Assembly: GCA_910578715.1 (NCBI GenBank) | Contig: CAJTRL010000035.1 | Coordinates: forward strand, 1-37,043 | Direction of reading: 5' to 3' | Source of the DNA: an uncultured Lachnospiraceae bacterium | Lineage (GTDB): Bacteria; Bacillota; Clostridia; Lachnospirales; Lachnospiraceae | Length of the DNA: 37,043 nucleotides | Part shown: one piece after another, positions 16,228 to 24,827 of the stretch | Layout of the letters: the number at the start of each line of letters is the position of its first letter | Numbering within the stretch: the first letter of the stretch is position 1 | Notes under the pieces: generated by a model | Seen by the model: the letters and a program-made list of their open reading frames with translations, nothing else | What the model was told of the DNA's origin: nothing | The model's database searches: none | Position numbers and translations under genes: made by a program

Positions 16228-17475
16228 ATGGACGGAATGTTATCACAGGATGAAATAAATGCGCTGCTCAATGGCGGTGGTGATTCTGATATCGGTGATG
16301 ATTCATCGGCTGGCGCTTCGTCTACGGTTGAGATAGATGATAATCTGATATCGGAGATTGAAAGAGACGCTATTGGCGAAGTTGCCAACATCAGCATGGG
16401 TTCTTCCGCTACCACATTATTTTCTCTTGTTAATCAAAAAGTAAATATCACGACGCCGGTTGTAAGTCTGGCAAGATGGGAAAATGTACTGACAGAATAT
16501 GAAAGGCCATGCGTATTTATCCAGATTAAATATACGGTTGGTCTGGACGGCTCCAATATCCTGATTTTGAAGGAGCATGATGTAAAAGTGATTACCGACC
16601 TGATGATGGGCGGTGACGGAAGCAATACGGAGGGGGAGCTTGGAGAACTGCATCTGAGTGCAATTTCTGAAGCAATGAACCAGATGATGGGTTCCGCGGC
16701 AACATCGCTTTCTACAATGCTCGGGAAGATGATTGATATCAGTCCCCCGGAAGCGAGCCTGGTAGACTTGACGGAGTTTAAGGAAGGCGGAGATATCGCT
16801 GAATTTCTTGCTGGAACCTTTGTGAAAATTGCTTTCCGCATGCAGATTTCAGAACTGGTGGACTCCACAATCATGCAGTTATATCCGATAGAATTTGCTA
16901 AGGAATTATGCAGTACCTTCCTGGGAGCCCAGTTCGGAGATGAGATGCCCGCACAGGAAGCACCGGCACCGGAGCCGGCTCCAGCCCCTGCTCAGGCAGC
17001 ACCGCAGATGGATATGAGCCAGATGCAGATGGGAATGCCGCAGATGGACATGAGCCAGATGCAGATGGGGATGCCGCAGATGCAGATGGGAATGCCACAG
17101 ATGCAGATGCAGCCTCAGATGATGCCCCAGATGCAGATGGGAATGCCTCAGATGATGCCGCAGATGCAGATGCAGCCTAATATGAGCATCCAGCCGGCAC
17201 AATTCCAGAGCTTTGCCGGAGACTTCAACCCAAATCAGCCGCAGGAGAATATCGACCTGATTAAGGATGTACCGCTTGAAGTTACGGTGGAACTGGGAAG
17301 AACATCCAAATCCATTTCAGATATTCTGGATTTTGCACCGGGGACAATTATCGAACTCGATAAGATAGCCGGTGAACCGATAGATGTACTGGTCAACGGT
17401 AAGTTTGTAGCAAAAGGTGAAGTTGTTGTCATTGAAGAAAGTTTTGGCGTCAGAGTAACGGAAATCATTAAATAG
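16228..17475 (+). CDS. fliY: Flagellar motor switch phosphatase FliY
   Basis: FliY combines a CheC-like CheY-P phosphatase with a FliN C-ring domain. Order: a CheY-binding peptide MLSQDEINALL; CheC-like helices with two active sites of pattern (D/S)xxxExxN (DAIGEVANIS near residue 51 and SAISEAMNQM near 149); a Pro/Ala linker; a 60-residue Met/Gln-rich repeat (261-320); and a C-terminal FliN/SpoA domain (about 345-415, FAPGTIIELDKIAGEPIDVL). The length of 415 aa is slightly longer than the B. subtilis protein because of the repeat. A GGGGGAGG site precedes ATG 16228. Confidence 0.96.
   Translation: MDGMLSQDEINALLNGGGDSDIGDDSSAGASSTVEIDDNLISEIERDAIGEVANISMGSSATTLFSLVNQKVNITTPVVSLARWENVLTEYERPCVFIQIKYTVGLDGSNILILKEHDVKVITDLMMGGDGSNTEGELGELHLSAISEAMNQMMGSAATSLSTMLGKMIDISPPEASLVDLTEFKEGGDIAEFLAGTFVKIAFRMQISELVDSTIMQLYPIEFAKELCSTFLGAQFGDEMPAQEAPAPEPAPAPAQAAPQMDMSQMQMGMPQMDMSQMQMGMPQMQMGMPQMQMQPQMMPQMQMGMPQMMPQMQMQPNMSIQPAQFQSFAGDFNPNQPQENIDLIKDVPLEVTVELGRTSKSISDILDFAPGTIIELDKIAGEPIDVLVNGKFVAKGEVVVIEESFGVRVTEIIK
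17008..17187 (+). repeat. Met/Gln-rich coding repeats in the fliY linker
   Basis: Two 36-bp copies (17008-17043 and 17044-17079) encode MDMSQMQMGMPQ. They are followed by shorter derivatives MQMGMPQ, MQMQPQ, MMPQ, MQMGMPQ, MMPQ and MQMQPNMS. In total 25 of 60 residues are Met. The variants are nested truncations of one unit, as expected from replication slippage or unequal recombination in a tolerant linker. Confidence 0.95.
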
Positions 17476-17520
17476 TGATACTATTAAAATTAATAATAAT
17501 ATGTAATAGGAGAAAAAAGA

Positions 17521-17883
17521 ATGGCAAAGAATATTTTAGTATGTGATGATGCAGCGTTCATGCGTATGATGATTAAGGATATCCTGACAAAAAACGGGTA
17601 TAATGTGGCAGGTGAAGCTGAAAATGGTGCGAGAGCTGTCGAAAAGTATAATGAGCTGAAACCCGACCTTGTGCTCATGGATATTACGATGCCTGAGATG
17701 GATGGTATCCAGGCACTGAAGAAAATCAAAGAATCCGACCCGGGTGCTATGGTTATTATGTGTTCCGCAATGGGCCAGCAGGCTATGGTTATCGAATCCA
17801 TTCAGTCGGGAGCAAAAGATTTCATCGTTAAGCCGTTTCAGGCTGACCGTGTGCTGGAAGCAGTTAAGAAAGTAGTGGGATAA
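17521..17883 (+). CDS. cheY: Chemotaxis response regulator CheY
   Basis: This single-domain receiver carries the chemotaxis signal from CheA to FliM/FliY. All key residues are visible: the acidic pair Asp9/Asp10 (VCDDAAFMR), phosphoacceptor Asp54 (LVLMDITMPEMDG), Ser82 at the switch Ser/Thr position (IMCSAMGQ) and Lys104 (FIVKPF). The length of 120 aa is typical. It sits between fliY and fliO exactly as in B. subtilis. AGGAG lies before ATG 17521, and the stop abuts the fliO start. Confidence 0.97.
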   Translation: MAKNILVCDDAAFMRMMIKDILTKNGYNVAGEAENGARAVEKYNELKPDLVLMDITMPEMDGIQALKKIKESDPGAMVIMCSAMGQQAMVIESIQSGAKDFIVKPFQADRVLEAVKKVVG

Positions 17884-18273
17884 ATGATACTTACTGTTTC
17901 AAACAGTACAGACTCCTATCTGCAGTTTTTGACCGTACTTATTTTATTTGTTTTCGTTCTGGCTGCCACTTACTGGACGACAAAGTGGATTGCAGGGTAT
18001 CAGAAGGGAAAGAAGGCGGATGCAAATCTGGAAGTTATCGAAACTTCGCAGATTGCCAATAATAAGTATGTTCAGATTATTCGTGTTGGGCAGAAATATT
18101 TGGCAGTTGCAATCGGGAAAGATTCTGTTACAATGTTGACAGAGGTTCCAGAAGACCAGTTGACGTTTTCAAGTAGTGCGAAGAATGAACAATTGGGTTT
18201 TAAGGAATTGTTTGAAAAAATACAAAAGAAGACGATTCTGGAAAAAGAAGATGACCGAAATAAGAGTGAGTAG
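17884..18273 (+). CDS. fliO: Flagellar biosynthesis protein FliO
   Basis: FliO is a small membrane protein that helps assemble the FliP ring of the export gate. The 129-aa product has an N-terminal membrane segment (about residues 13-31, FLTVLILFVFVLAATYWTTK). Its cytoplasmic SH3-like part has NNKYVQIIRVGQKYLAVAIG, typical of FliO/FliZ. The start ATG follows the cheY stop without a gap (TAAATG). The gene overlaps the chosen fliP start by 23 nt. Confidence 0.9.
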   Translation: MILTVSNSTDSYLQFLTVLILFVFVLAATYWTTKWIAGYQKGKKADANLEVIETSQIANNKYVQIIRVGQKYLAVAIGKDSVTMLTEVPEDQLTFSSSAKNEQLGFKELFEKIQKKTILEKEDDRNKSE

Positions 18274-19174
18274 GCGATTAAGGATGAAAAAATATTTTTC
18301 CGGATACAAAGTGAAAAGGATATTATGCCTGCTGTTTCTGGCAGGCATATTGTTTATCACAGTATTTATCCAGGAGAAAGATATTGTTTATGCGACAGGC
18401 CTTTCCCATGTGGATTCCAATCTGACCGGGGAAACGACCGAAAGAACCAATATCGACGAGCCGGGAGTTTCGGAGTCGGAAGAGGATTTGCAGGAACTGA
18501 ATATTGCGAACACGGTGACGGTTACATATAACGATGGTAATGGTACGCTGAATGGTGCATTGCGAATTCTGCTTACGCTTACTCTGATTGCTATTGCGCC
18601 GTCATTGATTGTTATGCTGACCTCGTTCACCAGAATTATCATTGTTCTGCATTTTACGAGAGCAGCGCTGAATACACAGACGGCTCCGCCCAATAATGTT
18701 ATGATTGGACTGGCGCTGTTTTTGACGTTCTTTATTATGCAGCCGACGATTTCCAGCATCTATACGGATGCGGTTGTTCCTTTTGAGGCCGGGGAGCTGG
18801 ACCAGGAAGAAGCGCTTCGTGCGGCGGCGGTTCCCATCAGAGAGTTTATGTATCCGCATACACAGGAGAGGGACGTCAGGCTTTTTCTGGATATCAGCCG
18901 TACGGAATGGGATGGAACGAGTCTGGATGACATTCCATTCAGTGTGCTTGTACCGAGCTTTATCATCAGTGAGCTGAGAACGGCCTTTATGATAGGCTTT
19001 TTACTGTATATTCCTTTTATTGTAATCGATATGGTGGTGGCGTCCACGCTGATGAGTATGGGTATGATGATGCTGCCGCCAACGACGATTTCCATGCCGT
19101 TCAAAATTCTGCTTTTTGTTCTGGCAGACGGATGGTATTGGGTAATCGGAAGTCTTGTCAGGACATTCTACTAA
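18251..19174 (+). CDS. fliP: Flagellar export gate protein FliP
   Basis: FliP forms the core pentamer of the export gate with FliQ and FliR. Diagnostic segments are IVMLTSFTRIIIVLHFTRAA, QTAPPNNVMIGLALFLTFFI and the C-terminal MGMMMLPPTTISMPFKILLF. A basic, signal-peptide-like N-terminus (hydrophobic core about residues 22-40) is followed by an acidic exported stretch of about 55 residues before the first gate helix. The start is uncertain: ATG 18251 gives 307 aa, GTG 18266 or ATG 18284 would be shorter, and none has a good ribosome site. Coupling to fliO is likely. Confidence 0.95.
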   Translation: MTEIRVSRRLRMKKYFSGYKVKRILCLLFLAGILFITVFIQEKDIVYATGLSHVDSNLTGETTERTNIDEPGVSESEEDLQELNIANTVTVTYNDGNGTLNGALRILLTLTLIAIAPSLIVMLTSFTRIIIVLHFTRAALNTQTAPPNNVMIGLALFLTFFIMQPTISSIYTDAVVPFEAGELDQEEALRAAAVPIREFMYPHTQERDVRLFLDISRTEWDGTSLDDIPFSVLVPSFIISELRTAFMIGFLLYIPFIVIDMVVASTLMSMGMMMLPPTTISMPFKILLFVLADGWYWVIGSLVRTFY

Positions 19175-19196
19175 CCGTCAGAAGGGAGCGAAACAT

Positions 19197-19466
19197 ATGA
19201 CAATAGATGACGTAACCGCGATTGCGAGCCAGGCGTTGTTTCTGATTATTAAATGTTCGGCGCCGCTGCTGCTTGTTTCTCTATGCGTAGGTCTTGCTGT
19301 CAGCATCTTTCAGACAGCGACGTCCATTCAGGAACAGACGCTGACTTTTGTGCCGAAGGTACTGGCGATTTTTATTACGCTGATGATACTGGGGCATTGG
19401 ATACTGACGCAAATTATCGAATACATGCAGATGTTGTGGTCAAATTTCAGCTTATACATCAGATAG
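19197..19466 (+). CDS. fliQ: Flagellar export gate protein FliQ
   Basis: FliQ is the small two-helix subunit that wraps the FliPR core. From ATG 19197 the product is 89 aa, the usual FliQ length. It has two membrane helices, about residues 15-36 and 50-75, and the conserved ISIFQTATSIQEQTLTFVPK-type loop (here SIFQTATSIQEQTLTFVPK). GAAGGGAG at 19181-19188 supports this start rather than the longer in-frame opening. It lies between fliP and fliR. Confidence 0.95.
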   Translation: MTIDDVTAIASQALFLIIKCSAPLLLVSLCVGLAVSIFQTATSIQEQTLTFVPKVLAIFITLMILGHWILTQIIEYMQMLWSNFSLYIR

Positions 19467-19488
19467 CAGAAGGAAACGGGAGCATCTT

Positions 19489-20274
19489 ATGATAGATATT
19501 TCTTTTACCTATGCTGATTTGGAATTTTTTCTGCTGATTCTGGTGCGCGTGACATGCTTTATTCATGTTGCGCCGCTATTTGGGATGAACAATACCGTAC
19601 CGCGCCGGGTAAAAGTCGGACTGAGCATTTTTATCGCGTATTTTCTTTTCTTTTATCTGGACCATAACGAGGTGGTTTATCAGACGCTGTTTGAATACGC
19701 GGTGATTGTTATGAAAGAAGCGATAACGGGATTCCTGATTGGCTGGGGAGCGCAGCTTTGCATGACGGTTACTTCTTTTGCGGGGCGTATTTCCGATATG
19801 GAAATCGGTTTGTCCATGGTAAACCTGATGGACCCGCTGACGCAGCAGAGCGCGACCTTCAGCGGCGTGTTCTATCAGTATATGTTTTCTTTGTTCATGC
19901 TGATTACGGGGATGTATGAATATCTGATTAAGGCGTTAATGGATTCGTTTACCCTGATTCCGGTGAACGGTGCGGTTTTTCATACGGAATCGCTTATCGA
20001 TTCCCTGATACGTTTTATGAGCGATTACATTGTTATCGGGTTCCGGATATGTCTTCCGATTTTTTGTGTGATTCTGCTTTTGAACTGCGTGCTCGGCATC
20101 CTCGCCAAGGTTGCGCCGCAGATGAATATGTTTGCGGTCGGCATACAGATGAAGGTGCTGACGGGCTTAAGCATCATGTTTCTGACCGTCCGGATGCTGC
20201 CAGGCGCCGCGGATTTCATTTTCCGGGAAATGAAAGAGCTGATAAATGTTTTTGTCGGAGGGATGACAGGTTGA
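19489..20274 (+). CDS. fliR: Flagellar export gate protein FliR
   Basis: FliR completes the FliPQR export gate. The 261-aa product is highly hydrophobic with about six membrane segments. It contains the family signature VRVTCFIHVAPLFGMNNTVP near the N-terminus and a conserved GRISDMEIGLSMVNLMDP loop. The gene ends with the sequence TTGA, in which the TTG is the likely flhB start. Some bacteria fuse FliR to FlhB; here they are separate but overlapping. Confidence 0.95.
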   Translation: MIDISFTYADLEFFLLILVRVTCFIHVAPLFGMNNTVPRRVKVGLSIFIAYFLFFYLDHNEVVYQTLFEYAVIVMKEAITGFLIGWGAQLCMTVTSFAGRISDMEIGLSMVNLMDPLTQQSATFSGVFYQYMFSLFMLITGMYEYLIKALMDSFTLIPVNGAVFHTESLIDSLIRFMSDYIVIGFRICLPIFCVILLLNCVLGILAKVAPQMNMFAVGIQMKVLTGLSIMFLTVRMLPGAADFIFREMKELINVFVGGMTG

Positions 20275-21395
20275 AAGATTTGATGCTCCTTCAGTATAAT
20301 CTCCAGTTCTTTGCGAAGGACGGGCCAGGCGGAGAAAAGACCGAAGAACCTACGGGCAAGAAACTGAATGATGCCAGGAATGAAGGACAGGTTGCGAAGA
20401 GCCGTGAAGTGGTCAATGCGGTTATGCTCCTCGGGCTTTTTCTGCTTCTGAAATTCTGGATTGGCAGTCTTGGCGGAAGTTTTATTTCTTTTTTTTATAA
20501 TATCTACTCACAGATACCGGAATATGTTAAAATGTATGATGGGTATATGCAGGAGATAACCTGGCGGGCGATTTTTATCCGTACCCTGACAAGAATCCTG
20601 GCGATGATAGGGCCGGTATTTGTCGTCGGATTTCTTCTTGCTTTTGTGACAAATCTGCTTCAGGTAAAGTGGAAATGGACGACGAAGCCGATGAAGATGA
20701 AATTCAGCAAGATGAACCCGATAAGCGGCATCAAGAGAATTTTTTCTCCCAATTCTCTTGTGGAGCTGTTAAAGGCAGTTGCGAAGATAGTGATTATCGT
20801 ATATGCTGTTTATTCTTATCTGGTGAAAAATGCACCCAGCATCTATCTGCTGTATGATATTTCACTGAATCAGGCGCTTGCGCAAATCGGCGATTTGGTT
20901 ATTAATCTGGGGTTCCGCATCTGCATTTTCTATGGTCTGATTGCAGCGGCTGATTTTATTTATCAGAAGTTCAAGTTCAAAAAAGACATGAAGATGACCA
21001 AGCAGGAAGTAAAGGATGAGTATAAGAATCAGGAAGGTGACCCGGCGGTTAAGAGCAAACAGCGTCAGCGTATGATGGAGGCTTCCAGGAGGCGTATGAT
21101 GCAGGCGCTTCCCCAGGCGGACGTCGTTATCACCAACCCGACTCATTATGCGGTGGCAATCAAATACGACCCGGAGCTTTATGATGCGCCTTATGTAGTT
21201 GCGAAAGGGGCGGACTATCTGGCGCAGAAGATTAAAGATACGGCTAAAGAGCATCATATAGAAATTGTGGAAAACAAACCGCTTGCCCGGATGCTTTACT
21301 CAAACGTGGAGGTAGGCGGCATCGTACCGCCGGAGCTGTATCAGGCGGTGGCGGAAGTGCTTGCTTTTGTATATCATTTACAAGGGAGGGTCTGA
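20271..21395 (+). CDS. flhB: Flagellar export switch protein FlhB
   Basis: FlhB controls export specificity and undergoes self-cleavage at NPTH. The motif N289-P290-T291-H292 is present (VVITNPTHYAVAIKYDPE). Upstream are the EKTEEPTGKKLNDARNEGQV N-terminal signature and four membrane segments. I chose TTG 20271 because GGAGGG (20257-20262) lies 8 nt upstream and it overlaps the fliR stop by 4 nt. ATG 20283 (starting MLLQYNLQFF) resembles the N-terminus of related proteins and is a real alternative, four residues shorter. The length is 374 aa. Confidence 0.95.
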   Translation: MKDLMLLQYNLQFFAKDGPGGEKTEEPTGKKLNDARNEGQVAKSREVVNAVMLLGLFLLLKFWIGSLGGSFISFFYNIYSQIPEYVKMYDGYMQEITWRAIFIRTLTRILAMIGPVFVVGFLLAFVTNLLQVKWKWTTKPMKMKFSKMNPISGIKRIFSPNSLVELLKAVAKIVIIVYAVYSYLVKNAPSIYLLYDISLNQALAQIGDLVINLGFRICIFYGLIAAADFIYQKFKFKKDMKMTKQEVKDEYKNQEGDPAVKSKQRQRMMEASRRRMMQALPQADVVITNPTHYAVAIKYDPELYDAPYVVAKGADYLAQKIKDTAKEHHIEIVENKPLARMLYSNVEVGGIVPPELYQAVAEVLAFVYHLQGRV

Positions 21396-21396
21396 A

Positions 21397-21419
21397 AAAG
21401 GATTACAGAGTAATCCTTT
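21397..21419 (+). promoter_or_regulatory. Stem-loop 1 after flhB
   Basis: AAAGGATTAC (21397-21406) and GTAATCCTTT (21410-21419) form a 10-bp perfect stem with a 3-nt AGA loop, starting 2 nt after the flhB stop. CTCAG follows, so there is no U-tract. It may be an RNA-processing or stabilising element, or a partial attenuator in front of flhA. Confidence 0.6.
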
Positions 21420-21426
21420 CTCAGAC

Positions 21427-21454
21427 GACAGAATGTCCTGGAGGCCATTCTGTC
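21427..21454 (+). promoter_or_regulatory. Stem-loop 2 before flhA
   Basis: GACAGAATG (21427-21435) pairs with CATTCTGTC (21446-21454), a 9-bp perfect stem with a 10-nt loop (TCCTGGAGGC). It lies 7 nt after stem-loop 1. The loop contains a GGAGG that is not positioned for any start codon. No U-tract follows, and flhA begins 44 nt downstream with its own GGAAAGGAG site. Confidence 0.6.
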
Positions 21455-21498
21455 AGGCTATTTGTATTATAGGAATATAAGGGAAAGGAGAAGAGGAT

Positions 21499-23541
21499 AT
21501 GGGGAATTTAAAGAAAGCGGATGTGGGCGTTGCGCTTTATTTGCTTTCGGCGTTCATTATGCTGATTGTTCCGATACCGTCGTGGCTGTTAGACATACTG
21601 CTTGCCTGTAACATATCGGTTGCGTTTACGGTCATGTTCGGCTGTATGTTTGCCAATGAAGTATTGAAGATGTCATATTTTCCTACGATACTGCTTTTTA
21701 CGACCGTCTTCAGAATCGCATTGAACGTATCCTCTACCAGACTGATTCTGACGACCGGCGACCCGGGAAATGTTGTCGAGACATTCGGGCAGTACGTGGG
21801 CGGCGGCGATTTGATTATTGGCGTTATCGTATTTATCATTCTGATAATCGTACAGTTCATGATAATCAACAAAGGTACTGAGCGTGTTGCTGAAGTAACG
21901 GCGAGATTTACGCTGGATGCGATGCCGGGTAAACAGATGGCAATCGACGCGGATTTAAATACCGGAGCGATTACGGATGCGGAAGCAAAAGAGCGGCGTG
22001 AGAAGATTCAGGAAGAATCGAATTTCTTTGGTTCGATGGATGGTGCCGTAAAGTATGTAAAGGGAGATGCGACGGCCGGGCTTTTTATCACGGCGATTAA
22101 TATTATCGGCGGAATCGCAATGGGAATGTTCCGTCAGAATATGGAATTTGCGGACGCGCTGAACCGTTATTCGATACTGACAATCGGTGACGGCCTGGTG
22201 AGCCAGATTCCGTCTCTGCTGATTTCTCTTTCCACCGGTATTCTCGTGACGAAGGGGTCGAAAGATGCGGATTTCGGTACGGTGCTCGTGAGCCAGCTGT
22301 TCGGCGTGCCCAAAGTGCTTTATCTGGTGGGAGCCGTTGTTGCGGCGCTGGGCATTATTACACCGCTTAATACGGTTATTTTCGTAGCGCTCGGCCTGTG
22401 TTTCATCATTGTGGCAAGAATTATTTCCGGAACCCTTGAAACTGCGGAGATAGAGCGGGAGGTCGATACGGAAGAAGCCGCCGCGGAAGAAATCAGGCAG
22501 CCGGAAAACGTTACGTCCCTGTTACAGGTTGACCCAATCGAGCTGGAATTCGGATATGGTATCATTCCCCTTGCGGATGTCAACCAGGGCGGCGACTTGC
22601 TGGACCGTGTTGTTATGATTAGAAGACAGATTGCGCTGGAACTGGGTACGGTTGTTCCGATTATCCGTCTGCGCGATAACATCCAGCTGAATCCGAATCA
22701 GTATATTATTAAGATAAAAGGCGTTCAGGTCAGCGAAGGAGAGATTCTCTTCGACCATTACATGGCGATGAATCCCGGATATGTGGAAGAGGAAATTACG
22801 GGTATACCGACTTTTGAGCCATCCTTCCATCTGCCAGCTATCTGGATTACGGAAGGGCAGCGGGAGCGGGCGGAAAGCATGGGTTACACGGTTGTTGACC
22901 CGCCTTCCATCATAGCGACCCACCTGACAGAGATTATCAGACAGTACATAGCGGAACTCCTCACAAGACAGGATGTGCAGAACCTTGTCAACAACCTGAA
23001 AGAGACAAACCCTTCGCTTGTGGAAGAACTCGTGCCGAAACTGCTTGGGCTTGGCGAGATACAGAAAGTGCTGCAGAATCTCCTTTCTGAGGGAATTTCC
23101 ATCAGGGATTTGCTGACAATTTTTGAGACGCTTGCGGATTATGCGTCAACATCGAGGGATACGGATATTTTGACGGAATATGTCAGACAAAGCCTGAAAA
23201 GGGCGATTTCCAATAAATTTTTCCCGGCCAATGAGACGACGAGCGTTGTAACGCTTGACCCCAAGCTGGAACAGGAGATTATGGGAAGCGTGAAACAGAC
23301 GGAGCAGGGCGCATATCTGACATTAGACCCTGCGAAGACCAGGGCGATTATGGATTCGGTCGGCACGGAGACAAAGAAACTGGAAGATTTGGGAAAGATT
23401 CCGATTGTGATTACTTCGCCAATCGTGCGTGCATATTTTAAGAAGCTGACCGAGGATTATTTCAAAGATTTGGTTGTTGTATCGTACAATGAGGTGGAAT
23501 CTAATATTGAGTTACAGTCTGTTGGGATGGTGACAGCATAA
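21499..23541 (+). CDS. flhA: Flagellar export gate protein FlhA
   Basis: FlhA is the major export gate protein; its cytoplasmic nonamer ring receives chaperone-substrate complexes and its membrane part couples proton flow. The 680-aa product has about eight membrane segments in residues 15-310. The FHIPEP-family loop is present (RFTLDAMPGKQMAIDADLN, near residue 140). The cytoplasmic domain starts near residue 340 (VDPIELEFGYGIIPLAD) and contains IVTSPIVRAYFK-like sequence near the C-terminus. The stop codon overlaps the flhF start (TAATG). Confidence 0.98.
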   Translation: MGNLKKADVGVALYLLSAFIMLIVPIPSWLLDILLACNISVAFTVMFGCMFANEVLKMSYFPTILLFTTVFRIALNVSSTRLILTTGDPGNVVETFGQYVGGGDLIIGVIVFIILIIVQFMIINKGTERVAEVTARFTLDAMPGKQMAIDADLNTGAITDAEAKERREKIQEESNFFGSMDGAVKYVKGDATAGLFITAINIIGGIAMGMFRQNMEFADALNRYSILTIGDGLVSQIPSLLISLSTGILVTKGSKDADFGTVLVSQLFGVPKVLYLVGAVVAALGIITPLNTVIFVALGLCFIIVARIISGTLETAEIEREVDTEEAAAEEIRQPENVTSLLQVDPIELEFGYGIIPLADVNQGGDLLDRVVMIRRQIALELGTVVPIIRLRDNIQLNPNQYIIKIKGVQVSEGEILFDHYMAMNPGYVEEEITGIPTFEPSFHLPAIWITEGQRERAESMGYTVVDPPSIIATHLTEIIRQYIAELLTRQDVQNLVNNLKETNPSLVEELVPKLLGLGEIQKVLQNLLSEGISIRDLLTIFETLADYASTSRDTDILTEYVRQSLKRAISNKFFPANETTSVVTLDPKLEQEIMGSVKQTEQGAYLTLDPAKTRAIMDSVGTETKKLEDLGKIPIVITSPIVRAYFKKLTEDYFKDLVVVSYNEVESNIELQSVGMVTA

Positions 23542-24785
23542 TGATAATCAAGAAATTTGTAGGAAAAACAGAATCGGAAGCGGTGGAAAACGCCAAAAAG
23601 GAACTGGGCGCCAATGTCGTTGTCATGAATGTCAAGAACGTGAAACGAAAAGGACTGTTTGATTTCTTAAAGCCGCATATGGTAGAAGTAACGGTTGCCC
23701 TTGAGGAAGAGCCTGTCAGTCATGAAAAGGATGTTTCCGCAGATGTGAAGGCGGCAGTTTCAGCCATCAGCGAGGTTGTTTCCAATATGGGAAATACGCC
23801 GGCACAGCCGGCGGAAGTGCAGCGCAGCATTCCCGCGGTAAGTCAGGAGGAGGCTTCTGTTCCCGCTCCAAAAGAGCACAAAGCTATTGAGGAAAAACTG
23901 GACAGTCTCCAGTCTTTGATAGAGCAGCAGCTCCAGAAGCCGGAAGAGGAGAAAAAAGAGGAAGAAAAGGAAACGGAACAGGTCAGCGAGACAGACATGT
24001 TCATGAAGCTGCTTCATACGACGATGCTGGATAATGAAGTGGATGAAGTGTATGCGGGACAGATTATTGAAGAAATAGAAAAGGTCAATAAACCGAACTG
24101 CCCCTTTGACTTTGCGCTGGCCAATACCTACCAGAAAATGATTTTGAAGTTCGGAAAGCCCGTCGGCATTACGCCTTCCGAAAAAGGGGTAAAGGTGGTC
24201 TTTTTTGTAGGACCGACAGGCGTTGGGAAAACGACGACGATTGCCAAAATCGCTTCCCGTTTTCAGGTGGACGAGAAGAAGAAAGTTGCGCTGCTGACGG
24301 CGGATACTTACCGGATTGCGGCGGCGGAGCAGCTTCGTACGTATGCGAATATCCTGGAAGTGCCTTTCCGGGTTGTCTATACGGTAGAGGAAATCGAACA
24401 GGCGCTTGTCGATTTTAAAGAATACGACTATATTCTGGTGGATACGGCGGGGCATTCTTACCAGAACGAGGCGCAGAAAGAAAATATGACAAGATTTATC
24501 CATTCGGTGGATGACAAAGTGGAAAAAGAAGTATTTCTTGTTTTAAGCGCCACAACGAAATACAGGGATTTAATCAGCATTGCCGACGCTTATAAAGAAA
24601 TGGCGGATTATAAGCTGATATTTACCAAGCTGGATGAAACGACAACGCTCGGAAATCTGCTAAATTTGAAACTGTATACCGGAGCGTCGCTTTCCTATGT
24701 GACGCATGGACAGAATGTACCGGATGATATTGAGAACTTTAATCCACAAAAGACGGTCAAAAGGCTGCTCGGCGGAAAGAATTAG
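23541..24785 (+). CDS. flhF: Flagellar SRP-like GTPase FlhF
   Basis: FlhF is an SRP-family GTPase that sets flagellar position. Order: N-terminal basic B domain beginning MIIKKFVGKTESEAVENAKK; a Glu/Lys-rich linker (about 115-150); N domain; and G domain. GTPase motifs visible are G1 GPTGVGKTTTIAKIA (near 225), G2 TADTYRIAAAEQLRTYA, G3 DTAGHS (usually DTAGRS/N) and G4 TKLDET. The length of 414 aa is normal. It is translationally coupled to flhA by a one-base overlap and followed by its partner flhG. Confidence 0.96.
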   Translation: MIIKKFVGKTESEAVENAKKELGANVVVMNVKNVKRKGLFDFLKPHMVEVTVALEEEPVSHEKDVSADVKAAVSAISEVVSNMGNTPAQPAEVQRSIPAVSQEEASVPAPKEHKAIEEKLDSLQSLIEQQLQKPEEEKKEEEKETEQVSETDMFMKLLHTTMLDNEVDEVYAGQIIEEIEKVNKPNCPFDFALANTYQKMILKFGKPVGITPSEKGVKVVFFVGPTGVGKTTTIAKIASRFQVDEKKKVALLTADTYRIAAAEQLRTYANILEVPFRVVYTVEEIEQALVDFKEYDYILVDTAGHSYQNEAQKENMTRFIHSVDDKVEKEVFLVLSATTKYRDLISIADAYKEMADYKLIFTKLDETTTLGNLLNLKLYTGASLSYVTHGQNVPDDIENFNPQKTVKRLLGGKN

Positions 24786-24827
24786 CGCCGGATATCTCTA
24801 CGGACCGGGAAAGGAGCATGGCTGAAA

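Noticed and set aside
17008..17187. CRISPR-like or non-coding tandem repeat
   Set aside because: The repeats are in frame within fliY, have no spacers, and encode a continuous linker.
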